Below are positions 1 through 10,823 of a stretch of DNA of 64,000 bases, piece after piece. The translations under genes and the position numbers were made by a program. The notes beneath the pieces are model-generated. The model had not been told where the DNA came from, did not search any database, and worked only from the letters and a program-made list of their open reading frames with translations. Each line of letters begins with the position of its first letter. The first letter of the stretch is position 1. The stretch spans positions 925,029 to 989,028 of the forward strand of contig NZ_JACSQG010000001.1 in assembly GCF_014836765.1 (NCBI RefSeq), given 5' to 3'. The stretch is from Serpens gallinarum (GTDB taxonomy: Bacteria > Pseudomonadota > Gammaproteobacteria > Pseudomonadales > Pseudomonadaceae).

Positions 1-43
<43 letters not shown>

Positions 44-167
44 CCGGCCATTCTACTCGCCCATGCACTCCTGTCAACCGCCGGTAGGGGAAAACCCCGC
101 ACCGTCAACTGTTTAGCGTCACGGCGATGATAAACTTCCGCCTCCGACGCATGTCATGCGGGCTTTT

Positions 168-1229
168 ATGAATTCATCCGTGCGCAAGATCATTCACGTG
201 GATTGCGATTGCTTTTATGCCGCCATCGAAATGCGCGACGATCCGCGCCTGACGGGCAAACCCTTGGCGGTGGGCGGCTCGCCGGACAAGCGCGGCGTAG
301 TCGCCACCTGCAATTACGAGGCGCGTGCGTACGGTATTCATTCCGCGATGCCGATGCGAACAGCGCTCAAGCTGTGTCCCGACCTGCTCGTCGTGCGCCC
401 GCGCATGGATGTCTACAAGGCTGTCTCCCGAGAAATCCACCAGATCCTGCGTGATTACACAGAGTTGATCGAGCCCTTGTCACTGGATGAGGCTTACCTG
501 GACGTGACGGATAGCCCCTACTGTTCCGGCAGCGCCACGCGAATGGCCGCCGAGATTCGTCGGCGTGTGGCGTCGACGCTGAATATCACGGTGTCAGCTG
601 GGGTGGCACCGAACAAGTTTCTGGCCAAGATCGCCAGCGACTGGCGCAAGCCCAACGGGTTGTTTGTCATCACGCCAAATGAGGCAGAGGATTTTGTGGC
701 TCAGCTGCCGGTGAGCAAGCTCCACGGCGTGGGCAAGGTCACGGCAGATAAACTGGCGCGTTTAGGCATTCGCACCTGCCTGGAGCTGCGCGAGTGGGAA
801 CGCCTGACGCTGGTGCGCGAGTTCGGCAGTTTTGGCGAACGTTTATGGAGTTTGGCCCGTGGAATCGACAAGCGGCAAGTTGAGTCGGAGGGCCGGCGGC
901 AGTCGCTCAGTGTGGAAAACACATTTGATCGGGATCTGCCCGACTTGCCGGCCTGCCAGCAAGAAATGGTCGATTTGTTCGATGAGTTGAATCGACGCCT
1001 GGCACGGCTGGATTCCAGCTATCGGCCTGGCAAGCCGTTCGTAAAGCTCAAGTTCCATGACTTCACCCAGACCACTCTTGAGCAGTCCGGTGCAGGACTT
1101 GATCTGGACAGCTATCAACAGTTACTGGCCCAGGCCCATGCACGTGGAGACAAGCCCGTGCGGCTGATCGGGCTTGGTGTGCGGCTGGTGGACTTGCGCA
1201 ACGGGTTCGAGCAACTCAGCCTGTTTTAG
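168..1229 (+). CDS. dinB: DNA polymerase IV (Y-family translesion polymerase)
   Basis: Error-prone DNA polymerase of the Y family, which inserts opposite damaged template bases and extends stalled primers together with the beta clamp. The N-terminal palm shows the family motif HVDCDCFYAAIE and the second acidic motif SLDEAYLDVT. These supply the catalytic aspartates and glutamate that bind metal. A helix-hairpin-helix region follows (PVSKLHGVGKVTADKL), and the C-terminal little finger domain ends in LSLF, which fits a clamp-binding tail. ATG 168 gives 353 residues, the usual length; an in-frame ATG at 156 would add four residues. The gene converges on nadC, 86 bases away. I looked for a LexA operator (CTG-N10-CAG) upstream and saw none. 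Confidence 0.95.
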   Translation: MNSSVRKIIHVDCDCFYAAIEMRDDPRLTGKPLAVGGSPDKRGVVATCNYEARAYGIHSAMPMRTALKLCPDLLVVRPRMDVYKAVSREIHQILRDYTELIEPLSLDEAYLDVTDSPYCSGSATRMAAEIRRRVASTLNITVSAGVAPNKFLAKIASDWRKPNGLFVITPNEAEDFVAQLPVSKLHGVGKVTADKLARLGIRTCLELREWERLTLVREFGSFGERLWSLARGIDKRQVESEGRRQSLSVENTFDRDLPDLPACQQEMVDLFDELNRRLARLDSSYRPGKPFVKLKFHDFTQTTLEQSGAGLDLDSYQQLLAQAHARGDKPVRLIGLGVRLVDLRNGFEQLSLF

Positions 1230-1315
1230 GTCTCGGTCAACAGACGGATGAGACGCGGTGCCGCCCCTGGCCTGAGCAGGCGGCTGTGCGCGTTATGCAT
1301 GAATCGATTTCAACG

Positions 1316-2296
<981 letters not shown>

Positions 2297-2453
2297 TCAT
2301 GTCTGTACCGAAGCGCGCTTGTAGTTAACGTTCGGCAGTCAATAATTGTCTGTCAATTTGGCCTTATTGGCGCCGTAAGCTTGACGTCATGGATGGCGTC
2401 TCCAAGCGCTCTACTCGAAGGCAGTTCGCCAGTGCCGATGCCGGAGACTCTCA

Positions 2454-4691
2454 ATGAAAACCGAAGCCAAGGTAGTGCCGCTCGGCAAGGCGGCTGCATC
2501 ATTTGCATCCGCAGTTCAGCCGCCTCGTCTGGCCCCTCCGTTGGCACGGGTGTGCGATGCCACCTTGCCGCAACTCAAATTGGCTCTGCAATCCCTGTTC
2601 GAGAGTGCCGACGATACGCTGTTCGAGATGGCAAACCGGGCGGCCAGTAATACCGAGCAGAGTCTGTTCTTCGAGGCCATGCGTGAATTGCGCCTCAAGC
2701 GTCACGGCATAGTGCGCGACATGCTGGAGCGATTTCTCGACGGATTCACTCGTCTGAATCAATACGAGATTGGTCGGGATCCGGAGATGGAGACGCCAGG
2801 TTACGACCATCTGGCGTTGGTACAGAATGACGAGTTGGAGGAGCGCGTCGCCGTCGACAGCATGGTGACCAAAGCCAAGGTCCGGTTGGGGATAGCCTTG
2901 AGTCACCTCACGGCCCGTTTCAATATGCTGATCAGCAAGAAGCTCGAGGAAAAGAGTCATCCTTTGGGCCCTGAGATGCTCTGCGAGGCGTTTCTCCGGT
3001 CCTGTGGCCAGGAGATGGATATCAGGGTCAAGCTGATCATTCTCAAGCTGTTTGACAAATTCTGCCTCGGCAGCCTGGACCAGCTCTATGCCGACGCGAA
3101 CCAGATACTAAAAGACGCAGGTGTGCTGCCCGAATTGCAATCGGTTATGCCAAAGCGGCCCGTTAGCCGCAGCGGGGCATCCATAGCGGAGCAAGCACAG
3201 GAACTGCCACCGATAGGTGAGATGGGGAGCGACGAAGCCTTTGGCGTGCTGCAGCAGTTACTGTCCCAGAGCCGCGGTGTCGGTCGGCCGGCTCCTGCTC
3301 AGAATGCCGACGCTCTGCCGATCACTCAACAGGATCTGATGCGCCTGCTGTCCCATCTGCAGCAAAGCGTGCCGGCTGGGGCGTTGGCTGAACAGGCGAT
3401 CGATCTTCGCCAGCTAGTCGATAATCTGCTCAGTCGCGCCAGCGCGAAAAGCGGTAAGACGCGAGTGGTGGGGGAGGTGGATGACGATGTCATCAACCTG
3501 GTCGCGATGCTGTTCGAGTTCATTCTTGACGACCGTACGTTGCCGGACTCTCTCAAGGCGCTGATCGCCCGCCTGCAGATTCCTATGCTCAAGGTTGCAG
3601 TGCTGGATAAGGCGTTTTTCAGCCGCACCAGCCATCCTGCGCGACGCTTGTTGAACGAGATTGCCGCTGCTGCGCTTGGCTGGAGTGATCAGGACGATGC
3701 GCAGCGTGACAGCCTTTATCAAACCATTGAGGCCATCGTGCAGCGCCTGCTGAGTGAATTTGTCGATGACCCGCGCATTTTTGCCGAGCTGCTCGACGAG
3801 TTTACTGCCTTTATCGGCGCCCAGCGCCGCCGCAGTGAGTTGCTGGAGCAGCGCACGCGCGACGCGGAAGAAGCTCGGGCCAAAACCGAACTGGCGCGCC
3901 TGCAGGTCGAGCAGGCCTTGAACGCGAGGATGCTGGGCAAGACGTTGCCGCACATGGTGCTGCGTCTGGTGCACCAAGGTTGGAGCAAGGTGTTATTGCT
4001 CACCTGTCTTAAGCACGGAACAGACTCGGCGGCCTGGCAGGCGAACCTGGGCCGGCTGGATGAGCTGATCTGGAGTGTCACGCTGCCGGAAGGTGAGGAG
4101 GCACGCCAGCGCTTGCGTACCCTGGTACCTGGATTGCTCCGGGCCTTGCGTGCCGGGCTGGATGAGGCGGGTGTCGATTCCTTCGCCGCCCAAGAATGGT
4201 TGGGCTTGCTGGAGACGTTTTACCGGCATGGATTCAAGCGTCTTTCGCGCCAGGCGCAAGCCAATGTCATGCCTGGGAGCGTTGAGGTCGAACCTGCAGG
4301 GCAGGAGCCCGCCGAATCGGCCATGATGGCGGTCGTCGAGCAGCTTCAGTTACCGACGCCTCAGGAGCAATCTGCGGCCGTGGAGCCGGAAGTCGAGGGA
4401 AGTAACGACCCACAGGCGCTGCTTCAGGTGGACAATCTGCGCGTCGGCAGCTGGCTGGAAATCCACAAGGAAGACGGGACGAAGCTGCGTTGTAAGCTGG
4501 CGGCCTGGATCAAGCCCACCGGGAAATACATCTTCGTTAACCGCAACGGTATGAAGGTGCTGGAAAAGACCCGCAACAGCCTGGCAGCGCAATTCCAGCG
4601 CGGAGCAATTCGTCTGCTTGACGATGCCTTGTTGTTCGACCGAGCGCTGGAATCGGTAATTGGCAACCTGCGGCGGCTCAAGGCTGAGTGA
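2454..4691 (+). CDS. DUF1631 family protein, function unknown
   Basis: A 745-residue, mostly helical cytoplasmic protein that I recognise as the DUF1631 type found next to nadC in Pseudomonas; its biochemical role is not established to my knowledge. No signal peptide or membrane segment is visible. Roughly residues 455-495 are rich in E, R, K, A and Q (around QRRRSELLEQRTRDAEEA), which suggests a coiled coil. The last ~85 residues, from about NLRVGSWLEIHKEDG onward, look like a separate small beta-rich domain with alternating hydrophobic residues (KLAAWIKPTGKYIFVNRNG). That pattern resembles PilZ-like barrels, but I cannot confirm the fold. The start ATG has GGAG six bases upstream. It is preceded by a ~290-base non-coding stretch and followed by ~200 bases before the MFS gene. 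Confidence 0.8.
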   Translation: MKTEAKVVPLGKAAASFASAVQPPRLAPPLARVCDATLPQLKLALQSLFESADDTLFEMANRAASNTEQSLFFEAMRELRLKRHGIVRDMLERFLDGFTRLNQYEIGRDPEMETPGYDHLALVQNDELEERVAVDSMVTKAKVRLGIALSHLTARFNMLISKKLEEKSHPLGPEMLCEAFLRSCGQEMDIRVKLIILKLFDKFCLGSLDQLYADANQILKDAGVLPELQSVMPKRPVSRSGASIAEQAQELPPIGEMGSDEAFGVLQQLLSQSRGVGRPAPAQNADALPITQQDLMRLLSHLQQSVPAGALAEQAIDLRQLVDNLLSRASAKSGKTRVVGEVDDDVINLVAMLFEFILDDRTLPDSLKALIARLQIPMLKVAVLDKAFFSRTSHPARRLLNEIAAAALGWSDQDDAQRDSLYQTIEAIVQRLLSEFVDDPRIFAELLDEFTAFIGAQRRRSELLEQRTRDAEEARAKTELARLQVEQALNARMLGKTLPHMVLRLVHQGWSKVLLLTCLKHGTDSAAWQANLGRLDELIWSVTLPEGEEARQRLRTLVPGLLRALRAGLDEAGVDSFAAQEWLGLLETFYRHGFKRLSRQAQANVMPGSVEVEPAGQEPAESAMMAVVEQLQLPTPQEQSAAVEPEVEGSNDPQALLQVDNLRVGSWLEIHKEDGTKLRCKLAAWIKPTGKYIFVNRNGMKVLEKTRNSLAAQFQRGAIRLLDDALLFDRALESVIGNLRRLKAE

Positions 4692-4896
4692 GCATCTGAA
4701 ATAAAGCATCAGTCGGGTTTGCTTCGTAGATCACTTCCACGTGCGTTTGGCCGCGCTGGCTTCGACGCTGCGCAGAAAGCGGGTACGGGCCATTGTCTTC
4801 CCCGCGGTACATTGACGCCTGCCCGGGCGCGTTATACAAACACCTCCCTGCGCCTACCATAGTAATGGTGGGCTGGCGCTGTGGACTGGAGTAGAT

Positions 4897-6108
4897 ATGA
4901 GCGCGTTTTCCCGGGCGGCTTTTTGGGTGTTGGTGTTGAGTTCGGTGGTTTTGACCCTGTCGCTTGGGGTGCGCCATGGTTTTGGCTTGTTTCTGGCGCC
5001 GATGAGCGCTGATTTCGGTTGGGGCCGCGAAGTGTTCGCCTTCGCCATCGCACTGCAGAATCTCATCTGGGGTCTGGCCCAACCCTTTACCGGCGCGCTG
5101 GCGGACCGTTACGGTGCCGGGCGAACGGTGGTGATCGGGGGCATTCTGTATGCGTCTGGCCTGGTGCTGATGGGGTTGTCCGATACCCCGTTGGGGCTGT
5201 CCATGAGCGCCGGGGTATTGATCGGCCTGGGGTTGTCGGGCACGTCCTTTTCCGTGTTGCTCGCCGCTGTGGGTCGTGCGGCTACGCCGGAAAAACGCAG
5301 CATGGCCATGGGTATCGCAGCGGCGGCCGGGTCGTTTGGCCAGTTCGCCATGTTGCCTGGCACCCTGGGGTTGATGGATTGGTTAGGCTGGTCGTCTGCG
5401 CTGTTGGCACTGGGCCTGATGATTGCCTTGCTGGTTCCGCTGGGTGCCTGCCTGCGCGAAGCGCCGGCTCCAGCAGCAACCCAATACACCCAAACCCTGG
5501 GCGAGGCGCTACGCGAGGCGGCCGGGCATTCCGGCTTCTGGTTGCTGGCGCTGGGTTTTTTCGTGTGCGGCTTTCAGGTGGTGTTCATTGGCGTGCACCT
5601 GCCTGCCTACCTGGTGGATCAACACCTGCCTGCCTATGTCGGCACTACCGTGCTGGCGCTGGTCGGGCTGTTCAATATCTTCGGTACCTACGGCGCCGGT
5701 TGGCTGGGCGGACGTATGTCCAAACCACGCCTGCTGGTCACGCTGTATCTGTTGCGCGGCGTGGTGATTGTCGCCTTCTTCTATACACCGCTGACCGAAT
5801 GGACGGCTTACGCGTTCGGCATGGCCATGGGCTTGCTGTGGTTGTCCACCGTACCGCTGACTAATGGCACGGTGGCGACTCTGTTCGGCGTGCGCAACCT
5901 GTCAATGTTGGGTGGACTGGTCTTCCTGTTCCACCAATTGGGTTCGTTCATGGGTGGCTGGTTGGGGGGCTATGTGTATGACCGGACGGGCAGCTATGAC
6001 CTGGTTTGGGAAATTTCCATTCTGCTCAGCCTGATGGCCGCATTGCTTAATTGGCCGGTGCGCGAGCAGCCGGTGGAGCGTCTGCGTGTCTCGGGGGCTT
6101 CGGCATGA
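4897..6108 (+). CDS. MFS transporter
   Basis: Major facilitator superfamily permease, 403 residues, with about twelve hydrophobic segments in two six-helix halves. After the second helix comes GALADRYGAGRTVVIG, the loop 2-3 motif G-x-x-x-D-R-x-G-x-R that defines the family. The equivalent loop of the second half reads GAGWLGGRMSKPRLL. The overall pattern resembles the oxalate/formate-antiporter-like group, but the substrate cannot be read from the sequence. GGAG lies eight bases before ATG 4897. The stop codon overlaps the start of a 40-residue membrane protein, so the two are probably translationally coupled. Confidence 0.88.
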   Translation: MSAFSRAAFWVLVLSSVVLTLSLGVRHGFGLFLAPMSADFGWGREVFAFAIALQNLIWGLAQPFTGALADRYGAGRTVVIGGILYASGLVLMGLSDTPLGLSMSAGVLIGLGLSGTSFSVLLAAVGRAATPEKRSMAMGIAAAAGSFGQFAMLPGTLGLMDWLGWSSALLALGLMIALLVPLGACLREAPAPAATQYTQTLGEALREAAGHSGFWLLALGFFVCGFQVVFIGVHLPAYLVDQHLPAYVGTTVLALVGLFNIFGTYGAGWLGGRMSKPRLLVTLYLLRGVVIVAFFYTPLTEWTAYAFGMAMGLLWLSTVPLTNGTVATLFGVRNLSMLGGLVFLFHQLGSFMGGWLGGYVYDRTGSYDLVWEISILLSLMAALLNWPVREQPVERLRVSGASA

Positions 6109-6227
6109 ACAGTTGGCGCCTGGGCATGGCAGCGCTACTGGTGGGGCTAGGCCTGCTGTTGGCGCTGGCGTGGTGGGGCTGGAGTCGCGGTGGGTTGGCG
6201 CTATTGCAGATTGGGATGGTGTGTTAG
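6105..6227 (+). CDS. Small membrane protein, 40 aa, overlapping the MFS gene
   Basis: A short open frame begins with the ATGA overlap at the MFS stop codon (ATG 6105-6107, TGA 6106-6108) and ends at TAG 6225-6227. The product is MNSWRLGMAALLVGLG... with one hydrophobic segment (about residues 8-25) rich in Leu, Ala and Trp, then a WSRGG turn and a short hydrophobic tail. Overlap with the upstream stop and a clean single-span profile argue that it is translated. It could be an accessory subunit of the transporter or a general small membrane protein. I do not recognise a family. Confidence 0.6.
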   Translation: MNSWRLGMAALLVGLGLLLALAWWGWSRGGLALLQIGMVC

Positions 6228-6275
6228 GGCGACTGCTTTATTACGGCACTGATCACAAACCTTCGGTGTGAGAAT

Positions 6276-6322
6276 GCCAGCCACAAAAAACCGGACCACT
6301 GGGTCCGGTTTTTGTGGCTGGC
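6276..6322. terminator. Bidirectional intrinsic terminator between the MFS unit and the FadL gene
   Basis: A near-perfect inverted repeat: GCCAGCCACAAAAAACCGG and its complement flank a four-base loop, with an A-tract and a T-tract placed to work in either direction. It lies just past the plus-strand small protein and just past the stop of the minus-strand porin gene, as expected for convergent units. Confidence 0.85.
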
Positions 6323-6329
6323 GTAACGC

Positions 6330-7583
6330 TTAGAAGCGGTAGGTCAGCTGTGCGGCCAGGCCATGGGCAGAGTTTTCATACTCGGCGTTGTAGCCGGTCT
6401 GGTTCACTTCGCCCTTGTCTTCCTTCAGGTAGGAGTAGGCCAGGTCCAGGGTTGTATCCTGGTCGATATTCCAGCCTGCGCCGAACGACAGGATGGTGCG
6501 ATCCGACACCGGGATGCGTGTGGTGCGGTGAGTGTCGTTGGTCGGCGACTCGTCGAGGGCCAAGCCGGCGCGCAGAACCCACTGCGGGTTCAACTGGTAG
6601 GCGGCGCCGACAGCGAAGCTCCAGGTGTCTTCCCATTTCAGGGGTTCTTCGCGCTTGCCAAGAATGGCGCCCGCTACGGGGTTACTGGTTTCGTTTTCGA
6701 CGATCAGAGCATCCAGGCGGCTCCAGCGCGTCCAAGTAGCGCCGCCGTACAGGGTCCACTGGTCATCCAGGCGGTAGGTCACCGAGGTGTCGACGGATTC
6801 CGGGAGGGTAATGTCAACGCTGGCGTCGTATTTGCCCTCTAGCAGGGGAGCTACGGCAGCAGGCACATTACTGACTTTGGTATCGCCTTCCAGGCCGTAC
6901 TTGACCTTGGAGTGATAGGTCAGGCCCCAGGTCAATTGCTCGGTCAGATCAACCAGCACGCCGAGGTTGTAGCCATAGGCGATATCGTCACCCTCGATCT
7001 CAACATCTACATCCGGGCCTGGAACTCCCAGAGCACCCGGATTCACATTGCTGGTCAGCTTCCCATAAACCCGGCTGATCACCAGGCCACCACCTACCGA
7101 CACCTGATCGTTGATCTTGTAGCTGAGGGTCGGCTGCAGGTTGACCACTTCCACTTCGCTGGTCACGCCGTGGTAGCGGCCCATGTGGCCTTTTTCGTAA
7201 TCGCTGATGACCGCAAAAGGCACGTACAGGCCCAGGCCGAAGTGCATCTTGTCGTTGATCGGAGTGACGTAGTAACCGAAGGGTACAGTGGCAAACGGCA
7301 CCATATCGCCGTCTGTAGAGCCGGTACCGCCGGTGGCTTCGATATCCGTTTCCGCATGAATAAACGCCAGACCGCCACTCACTTCGCGACGTTCAAGCTT
7401 GGACATGCCGGCGGGGTTGCCTGCAACAGTGCTGGCATCCAAGGCTGCGGACGAGCGACCGGCGAAGGCGGTGCCCATGCCGCTGGCGCTGTGTTCGTTG
7501 ATTGCCAGTCCGTTGGCCATGGCTTGGCTCGACAGTGCGCCAATGGTGATTGCCAATGTTGTTTTTATCCAGGCGTGTTTCAT
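6330..7583 (-). CDS. FadL/OmpP1 family outer-membrane transport protein
   Basis: Outer-membrane beta-barrel of the FadL family (COG2067), which takes up long-chain fatty acids and other hydrophobic compounds. The first ~23 residues are a signal peptide ending SSQAMA, and the mature protein begins NGLAINEHSASGMGTAFAGRSSAALDASTVAGNPAGMSKL, of which the G-x-A-F-A-G and N-P-A-G-M parts are family hallmarks of the N-terminal hatch. The rest alternates polar and hydrophobic residues and ends AAQLTYRF, with the terminal Phe typical of barrel proteins. Length 417 is normal. The gene is monocistronic and closed by the terminator at its 3' side. The substrate is not determinable. Confidence 0.9.
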   Translation of the reverse strand: MKHAWIKTTLAITIGALSSQAMANGLAINEHSASGMGTAFAGRSSAALDASTVAGNPAGMSKLERREVSGGLAFIHAETDIEATGGTGSTDGDMVPFATVPFGYYVTPINDKMHFGLGLYVPFAVISDYEKGHMGRYHGVTSEVEVVNLQPTLSYKINDQVSVGGGLVISRVYGKLTSNVNPGALGVPGPDVDVEIEGDDIAYGYNLGVLVDLTEQLTWGLTYHSKVKYGLEGDTKVSNVPAAVAPLLEGKYDASVDITLPESVDTSVTYRLDDQWTLYGGATWTRWSRLDALIVENETSNPVAGAILGKREEPLKWEDTWSFAVGAAYQLNPQWVLRAGLALDESPTNDTHRTTRIPVSDRTILSFGAGWNIDQDTTLDLAYSYLKEDKGEVNQTGYNAEYENSAHGLAAQLTYRF

Positions 7584-7789
7584 GGGTACTCCGGTAAGGT
7601 AAAACGAGGGGCGAAACTAGCAGGGTTTTTTACGCATCTCCAGTTGCAACCCCTCTAAATCAATGCTTTGCGACGCATCTGGAGTGGGTTAGCGATTAAT
7701 GGCCTGCTTGGAATAGCGGTAAAAACTAGCCTTTTGAAGGCCGTCTGGCTGTAGCTTTTTGTAAGCGAAACGAAGGACCCACGGTTGTT

Positions 7790-8644
7790 TTATGACCCCT
7801 TGGCCACTGGCCTAGCCGGATCGGTGATCCATTCGCTCCAGGAGCCGGCATACAACGGGGCCAGGGGAAAGCCCGCCAAGCTGAGGGCGAACAGGTTATG
7901 GCAGGCCGTCACGCCGGAGCCGCAATAGGCGACCAGGTGCCGGGGATCTCGCCCGGCAAGCAACTGTTCGAAGCGCTGGCGTAGCTGTTCGGCAGGGCGG
8001 AAGTGGCCGTCACTGGTCAGGTTGTCGCTAAACGTGGCGCATTGCGCACCGGGGATATGCCCGGCGACTGGATCCAGCGGCTCTACCTCTCCGCGAAAGC
8101 GCGGCAGGGCGCGAGCATCCAGCAGCGTCAGGTCGGCGGCGCCAAGGCGTTGTTGCAGCTCTGCGGCGTTAACCACCAAACGCTCATCCGGCTGACCCGT
8201 GAAATCACCCGGGGACGGTACTGGCACTTTTTCGGTGATTGGCAGGCCCGCAGCTTGCCAGGCCTTGAAGCCACCATTCAGCACAAACACGTTATCGCGT
8301 TTGCCCAGCCAGGCCAGCAGCCACCAGGCGCGGGTGGCGAAAGCGGTGGGGCCGTCATCGTAGAGCACCAGAGTGCTGTCGTTGCGCACGCCCCAGGCGC
8401 GCAGGCGCTCGATCATTTGTCCGGGGGCGGGTAGGGGATGGCGGCCGGTCACGCCTGGCTGGACCGGCCCGGACAGGTCGGTTTCCAGATCGGCGAAGCG
8501 GGCACCGGGTATGTGGCCCTGTGCATAGGCGTTGCGGCCATAGGCGGGATCGTCCAGGGCGAAGCGGCAGTCGAGGATGACCAGGCGCGGCTCATCGAGA
8601 CGCTTGGCCAGTTCCTGGGACGTGAATAGCTGTGCATGAGACAT
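7790..8644 (-). CDS. sseA: 3-mercaptopyruvate sulfurtransferase (two-domain rhodanese)
   Basis: Cytoplasmic sulfurtransferase that moves sulfur from 3-mercaptopyruvate (or thiosulfate) to cyanide or a thiol acceptor. Two rhodanese domains are visible: an inactive N-terminal one (LVILDCRFALDDPAYGRNAYAQGHIPGA is its start) and a C-terminal one (LTLLDARALPRFRGE ... GHIPGA) carrying the catalytic cysteine in the loop YCGSGVTAC. The CGSGVTA loop is typical of mercaptopyruvate enzymes, whereas thiosulfate enzymes usually have CRKGVT. Length 284 fits. It is divergent from the acyltransferase gene, with ~108 bases between the starts. Confidence 0.9.
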   Translation of the reverse strand: MSHAQLFTSQELAKRLDEPRLVILDCRFALDDPAYGRNAYAQGHIPGARFADLETDLSGPVQPGVTGRHPLPAPGQMIERLRAWGVRNDSTLVLYDDGPTAFATRAWWLLAWLGKRDNVFVLNGGFKAWQAAGLPITEKVPVPSPGDFTGQPDERLVVNAAELQQRLGAADLTLLDARALPRFRGEVEPLDPVAGHIPGAQCATFSDNLTSDGHFRPAEQLRQRFEQLLAGRDPRHLVAYCGSGVTACHNLFALSLAGFPLAPLYAGSWSEWITDPARPVAKGS

Positions 8645-8752
8645 GAGCGGGATACCTGTGTCGTGGACATAAGTACGGACATCTTAAGCCGAGAGATTTC
8701 TGCTCCAGTGTATGTCGCCTACTACCCATGCCTGAAGATGTTGGGAGAGCTC

Positions 8753-9550
8753 ATGTCCAGCCTGCATTCCATCAGTGAAAGTGCCACCCTGGCCCGGCGC
8801 CTCGGTGTGATTAGCGGGACGGTGCTGGTCACCGCCTGGTTCTGTTGTCTGATTCTGATCCGCGCGGCGTGCGGGCGTTTACGTCGGGGCCAGGTTGATG
8901 AATATGCCCGGCAATGGTCGCGCCTGTTGTTGCGTCTGGTGCGCATGCGCCTCGATGTTCAGGGAGGGCTGCCGGACTTCAACGATGGGCGGCGCTATAT
9001 CATCCTGTGCAACCATTCCAGCCATTACGACATACCCGCCACCTTTGCCAGCCTGCCGGGGTCGATTCGCATGCTGGCGAAAAAGGAGCTGTTTGCCATT
9101 CCGCTGTTCGGCGCCGCCTTGCGTAGCGGGGAATTCCCTTCCATCGACCGGCGCAATCATCAGCAGGCGGTCAAGGATCTGCAGCAGGCACAGCGCATGC
9201 TGGAAAGCGGCATCGTCCTCTGGGCCGCTCCCGAAGGCACCCGGTCGCCCGATGGGCAATTGCAGCCGTTCAAGAAAGGCTGCTTCCACCTAGCGCTGGA
9301 GACCAACGCCGTGATTGTGCCGTTGGCCATTCGCGGTATCCACGCGGTTTTGCCGGCGCGCAGCTGGCGGATGAATCTGGGATTGCCGGTTGAGCTGCGA
9401 GTCGGCGAGCCTCTGGATGCCAGCCGCTACAGCGTTGAGCAGCTACCCGAACTGATGAACGAAACTCGCGCCCGGCTGCAGGCCATGCTTGACCAGCCTG
9501 TCGAGCAGGCCCAGGACATGGCAGACCCGCAACTGGGACTGGCCGGATGA
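8753..9550 (+). CDS. PlsC-type 1-acyl-sn-glycerol-3-phosphate acyltransferase
   Basis: Membrane-associated lysophosphatidate acyltransferase family protein that transfers an acyl chain to a lysophospholipid. An N-terminal membrane segment (about residues 17-37, VISGTVLVTAWFCCLILI) precedes the catalytic motif NHSSHYD, the H-x4-D dyad, and the substrate motif EGTRSPDG. ATG 8753 has GGGAGAG just upstream and gives 265 residues; the frame is open 39 codons further up, without a better ribosome site. It could be a plsC paralogue rather than the main enzyme, since Pseudomonas strains carry several. Confidence 0.85.
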   Translation: MSSLHSISESATLARRLGVISGTVLVTAWFCCLILIRAACGRLRRGQVDEYARQWSRLLLRLVRMRLDVQGGLPDFNDGRRYIILCNHSSHYDIPATFASLPGSIRMLAKKELFAIPLFGAALRSGEFPSIDRRNHQQAVKDLQQAQRMLESGIVLWAAPEGTRSPDGQLQPFKKGCFHLALETNAVIVPLAIRGIHAVLPARSWRMNLGLPVELRVGEPLDASRYSVEQLPELMNETRARLQAMLDQPVEQAQDMADPQLGLAG

Positions 9551-9689
9551 GCTTCTGAAATATCACCTTGAGGCAGGAAGCCATCGAAGGTTGTGATGGC
9601 CCTCTGCGGCGAAGAGCGGGACCGGTTGATCGGTCGGTGCAATGTCGGCGACTGGGGATATACTGCGCGCCTGAACCGAGGAGAGCCGT

Positions 9690-10823
9690 GTGCCCATCGA
9701 TATTCACTGGATCCGTGACGACGCCAGCCTGGCGCAACACTGCGCTGCCTGGCGCACCCAGCCCTTCGTGGCGCTTGATACCGAATTCATGCGGGTCGAT
9801 ACCTTCTACCCGAAGGCCGGCTTGATACAGGTCAGTACTGGGCAGGGCGCCTATCTGATCGACCCTCTACTGATCCGCGACTGGTCAGCCTTTGCCTTAC
9901 TACTGGATGATCCTGCGGTGATCAAGGTATTGCACGCGTGCAGCGAAGACCTTGAAGTCTTCCAGCGCCTGACCGGTACGCTGCCTGCCCCGTTGTATGA
10001 CACCCAACTGGCTGCGGGCTATTTGGGGATCGGGTTTTCCATGGGCTATTCGCGACTGGTCCAGGACGTGCTGAACATCGAACTGCCCAAGGGTGAAACC
10101 CGCTCCGACTGGCTGCAGCGTCCGCTCACCGAATTGCAGGTGGCCTATGCCGCCGAGGATACCCAGCATCTGGCCGAGGTTTATAAACGTCTCGATGCCC
10201 GGCTCAGCGATGAAAAGCGTGCCTGGCTGCTGGAGGACGGCTCGGAACTGGTTGCCAACCTGCGGCGCGAAATCGACCCGGACGAACTGTACCGCGAGGG
10301 CAAGCTGGCCTGGAAACTGTCGCGCCAAGAATTAGCCGTATACCGCGTGCTGTACGCCTGGCGCGAGCGCGAGGCCAAGCGTCGCGACGTGCCGCGCAAC
10401 CGCATCGTGCGTGAGCATTCCCTGTGGCCCTTGGCGCGCTTTCAGCCCACCGATCTCGGTGCATTGATGCGTATTGAGGAAATGCATCCGCGTACCGTGC
10501 GCCAGGACGGTGAAACATTGCTTGCGTTGATCCGCGATGCTGCTGCAACGCCACAGGAGCAGTGGCCTGCACCGGTGCCGGAACCGCTGCCGCTGGAAGC
10601 CAGTGCACTGCTGAAGAAACTGCGCGCGGTGGGCCAAGCTGAGGCGCAGCGCCTGCACATGGCGCCAGAACTGATGCTGCGCAAGAAATCACTGGAAGCC
10701 CTACTGAAAACCGGCTTCCCCAACGGGCCTTATCAACTGCCCGATAACCTGCGTGGCTGGCGCCGTGAACGCATGGGCCAAGCCCTGCTTGATACCTTGG
10801 CTGCCAGTGGAGAGTCCGCATGA
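9690..10823 (+). CDS. rnd: Ribonuclease D
   Basis: 3'-5' exoribonuclease that trims tRNA precursors and other structured RNA ends. The DEDD exonuclease domain shows ALDTEFMR (first Asp and Glu), [10 protein letters not shown] (second Asp) and YAAEDTQHL (Tyr and last Asp), the DEDDy arrangement. An HRDC domain follows in the middle ([25 protein letters not shown]...), with a second HRDC-like C-terminal part. The start is GTG 9690 with GAGGAGAG upstream. Length 377 is normal. Its stop overlaps the ycgL start (ATGA), so the two form one unit. Confidence 0.94.
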   Translation: MPIDIHWIRDDASLAQHCAAWRTQPFVALDTEFMRVDTFYPKAGLIQVSTGQGAYLIDPLLIRDWSAFALLLDDPAVIKVLHACSEDLEVFQRLTGTLPAPLYDTQLAAGYLGIGFSMGYSRLVQDVLNIELPKGETRSDWLQRPLTELQVAYAAEDTQHLAEVYKRLDARLSDEKRAWLLEDGSELVANLRREIDPDELYREGKLAWKLSRQELAVYRVLYAWREREAKRRDVPRNRIVREHSLWPLARFQPTDLGALMRIEEMHPRTVRQDGETLLALIRDAAATPQEQWPAPVPEPLPLEASALLKKLRAVGQAEAQRLHMAPELMLRKKSLEALLKTGFPNGPYQLPDNLRGWRRERMGQALLDTLAASGESA

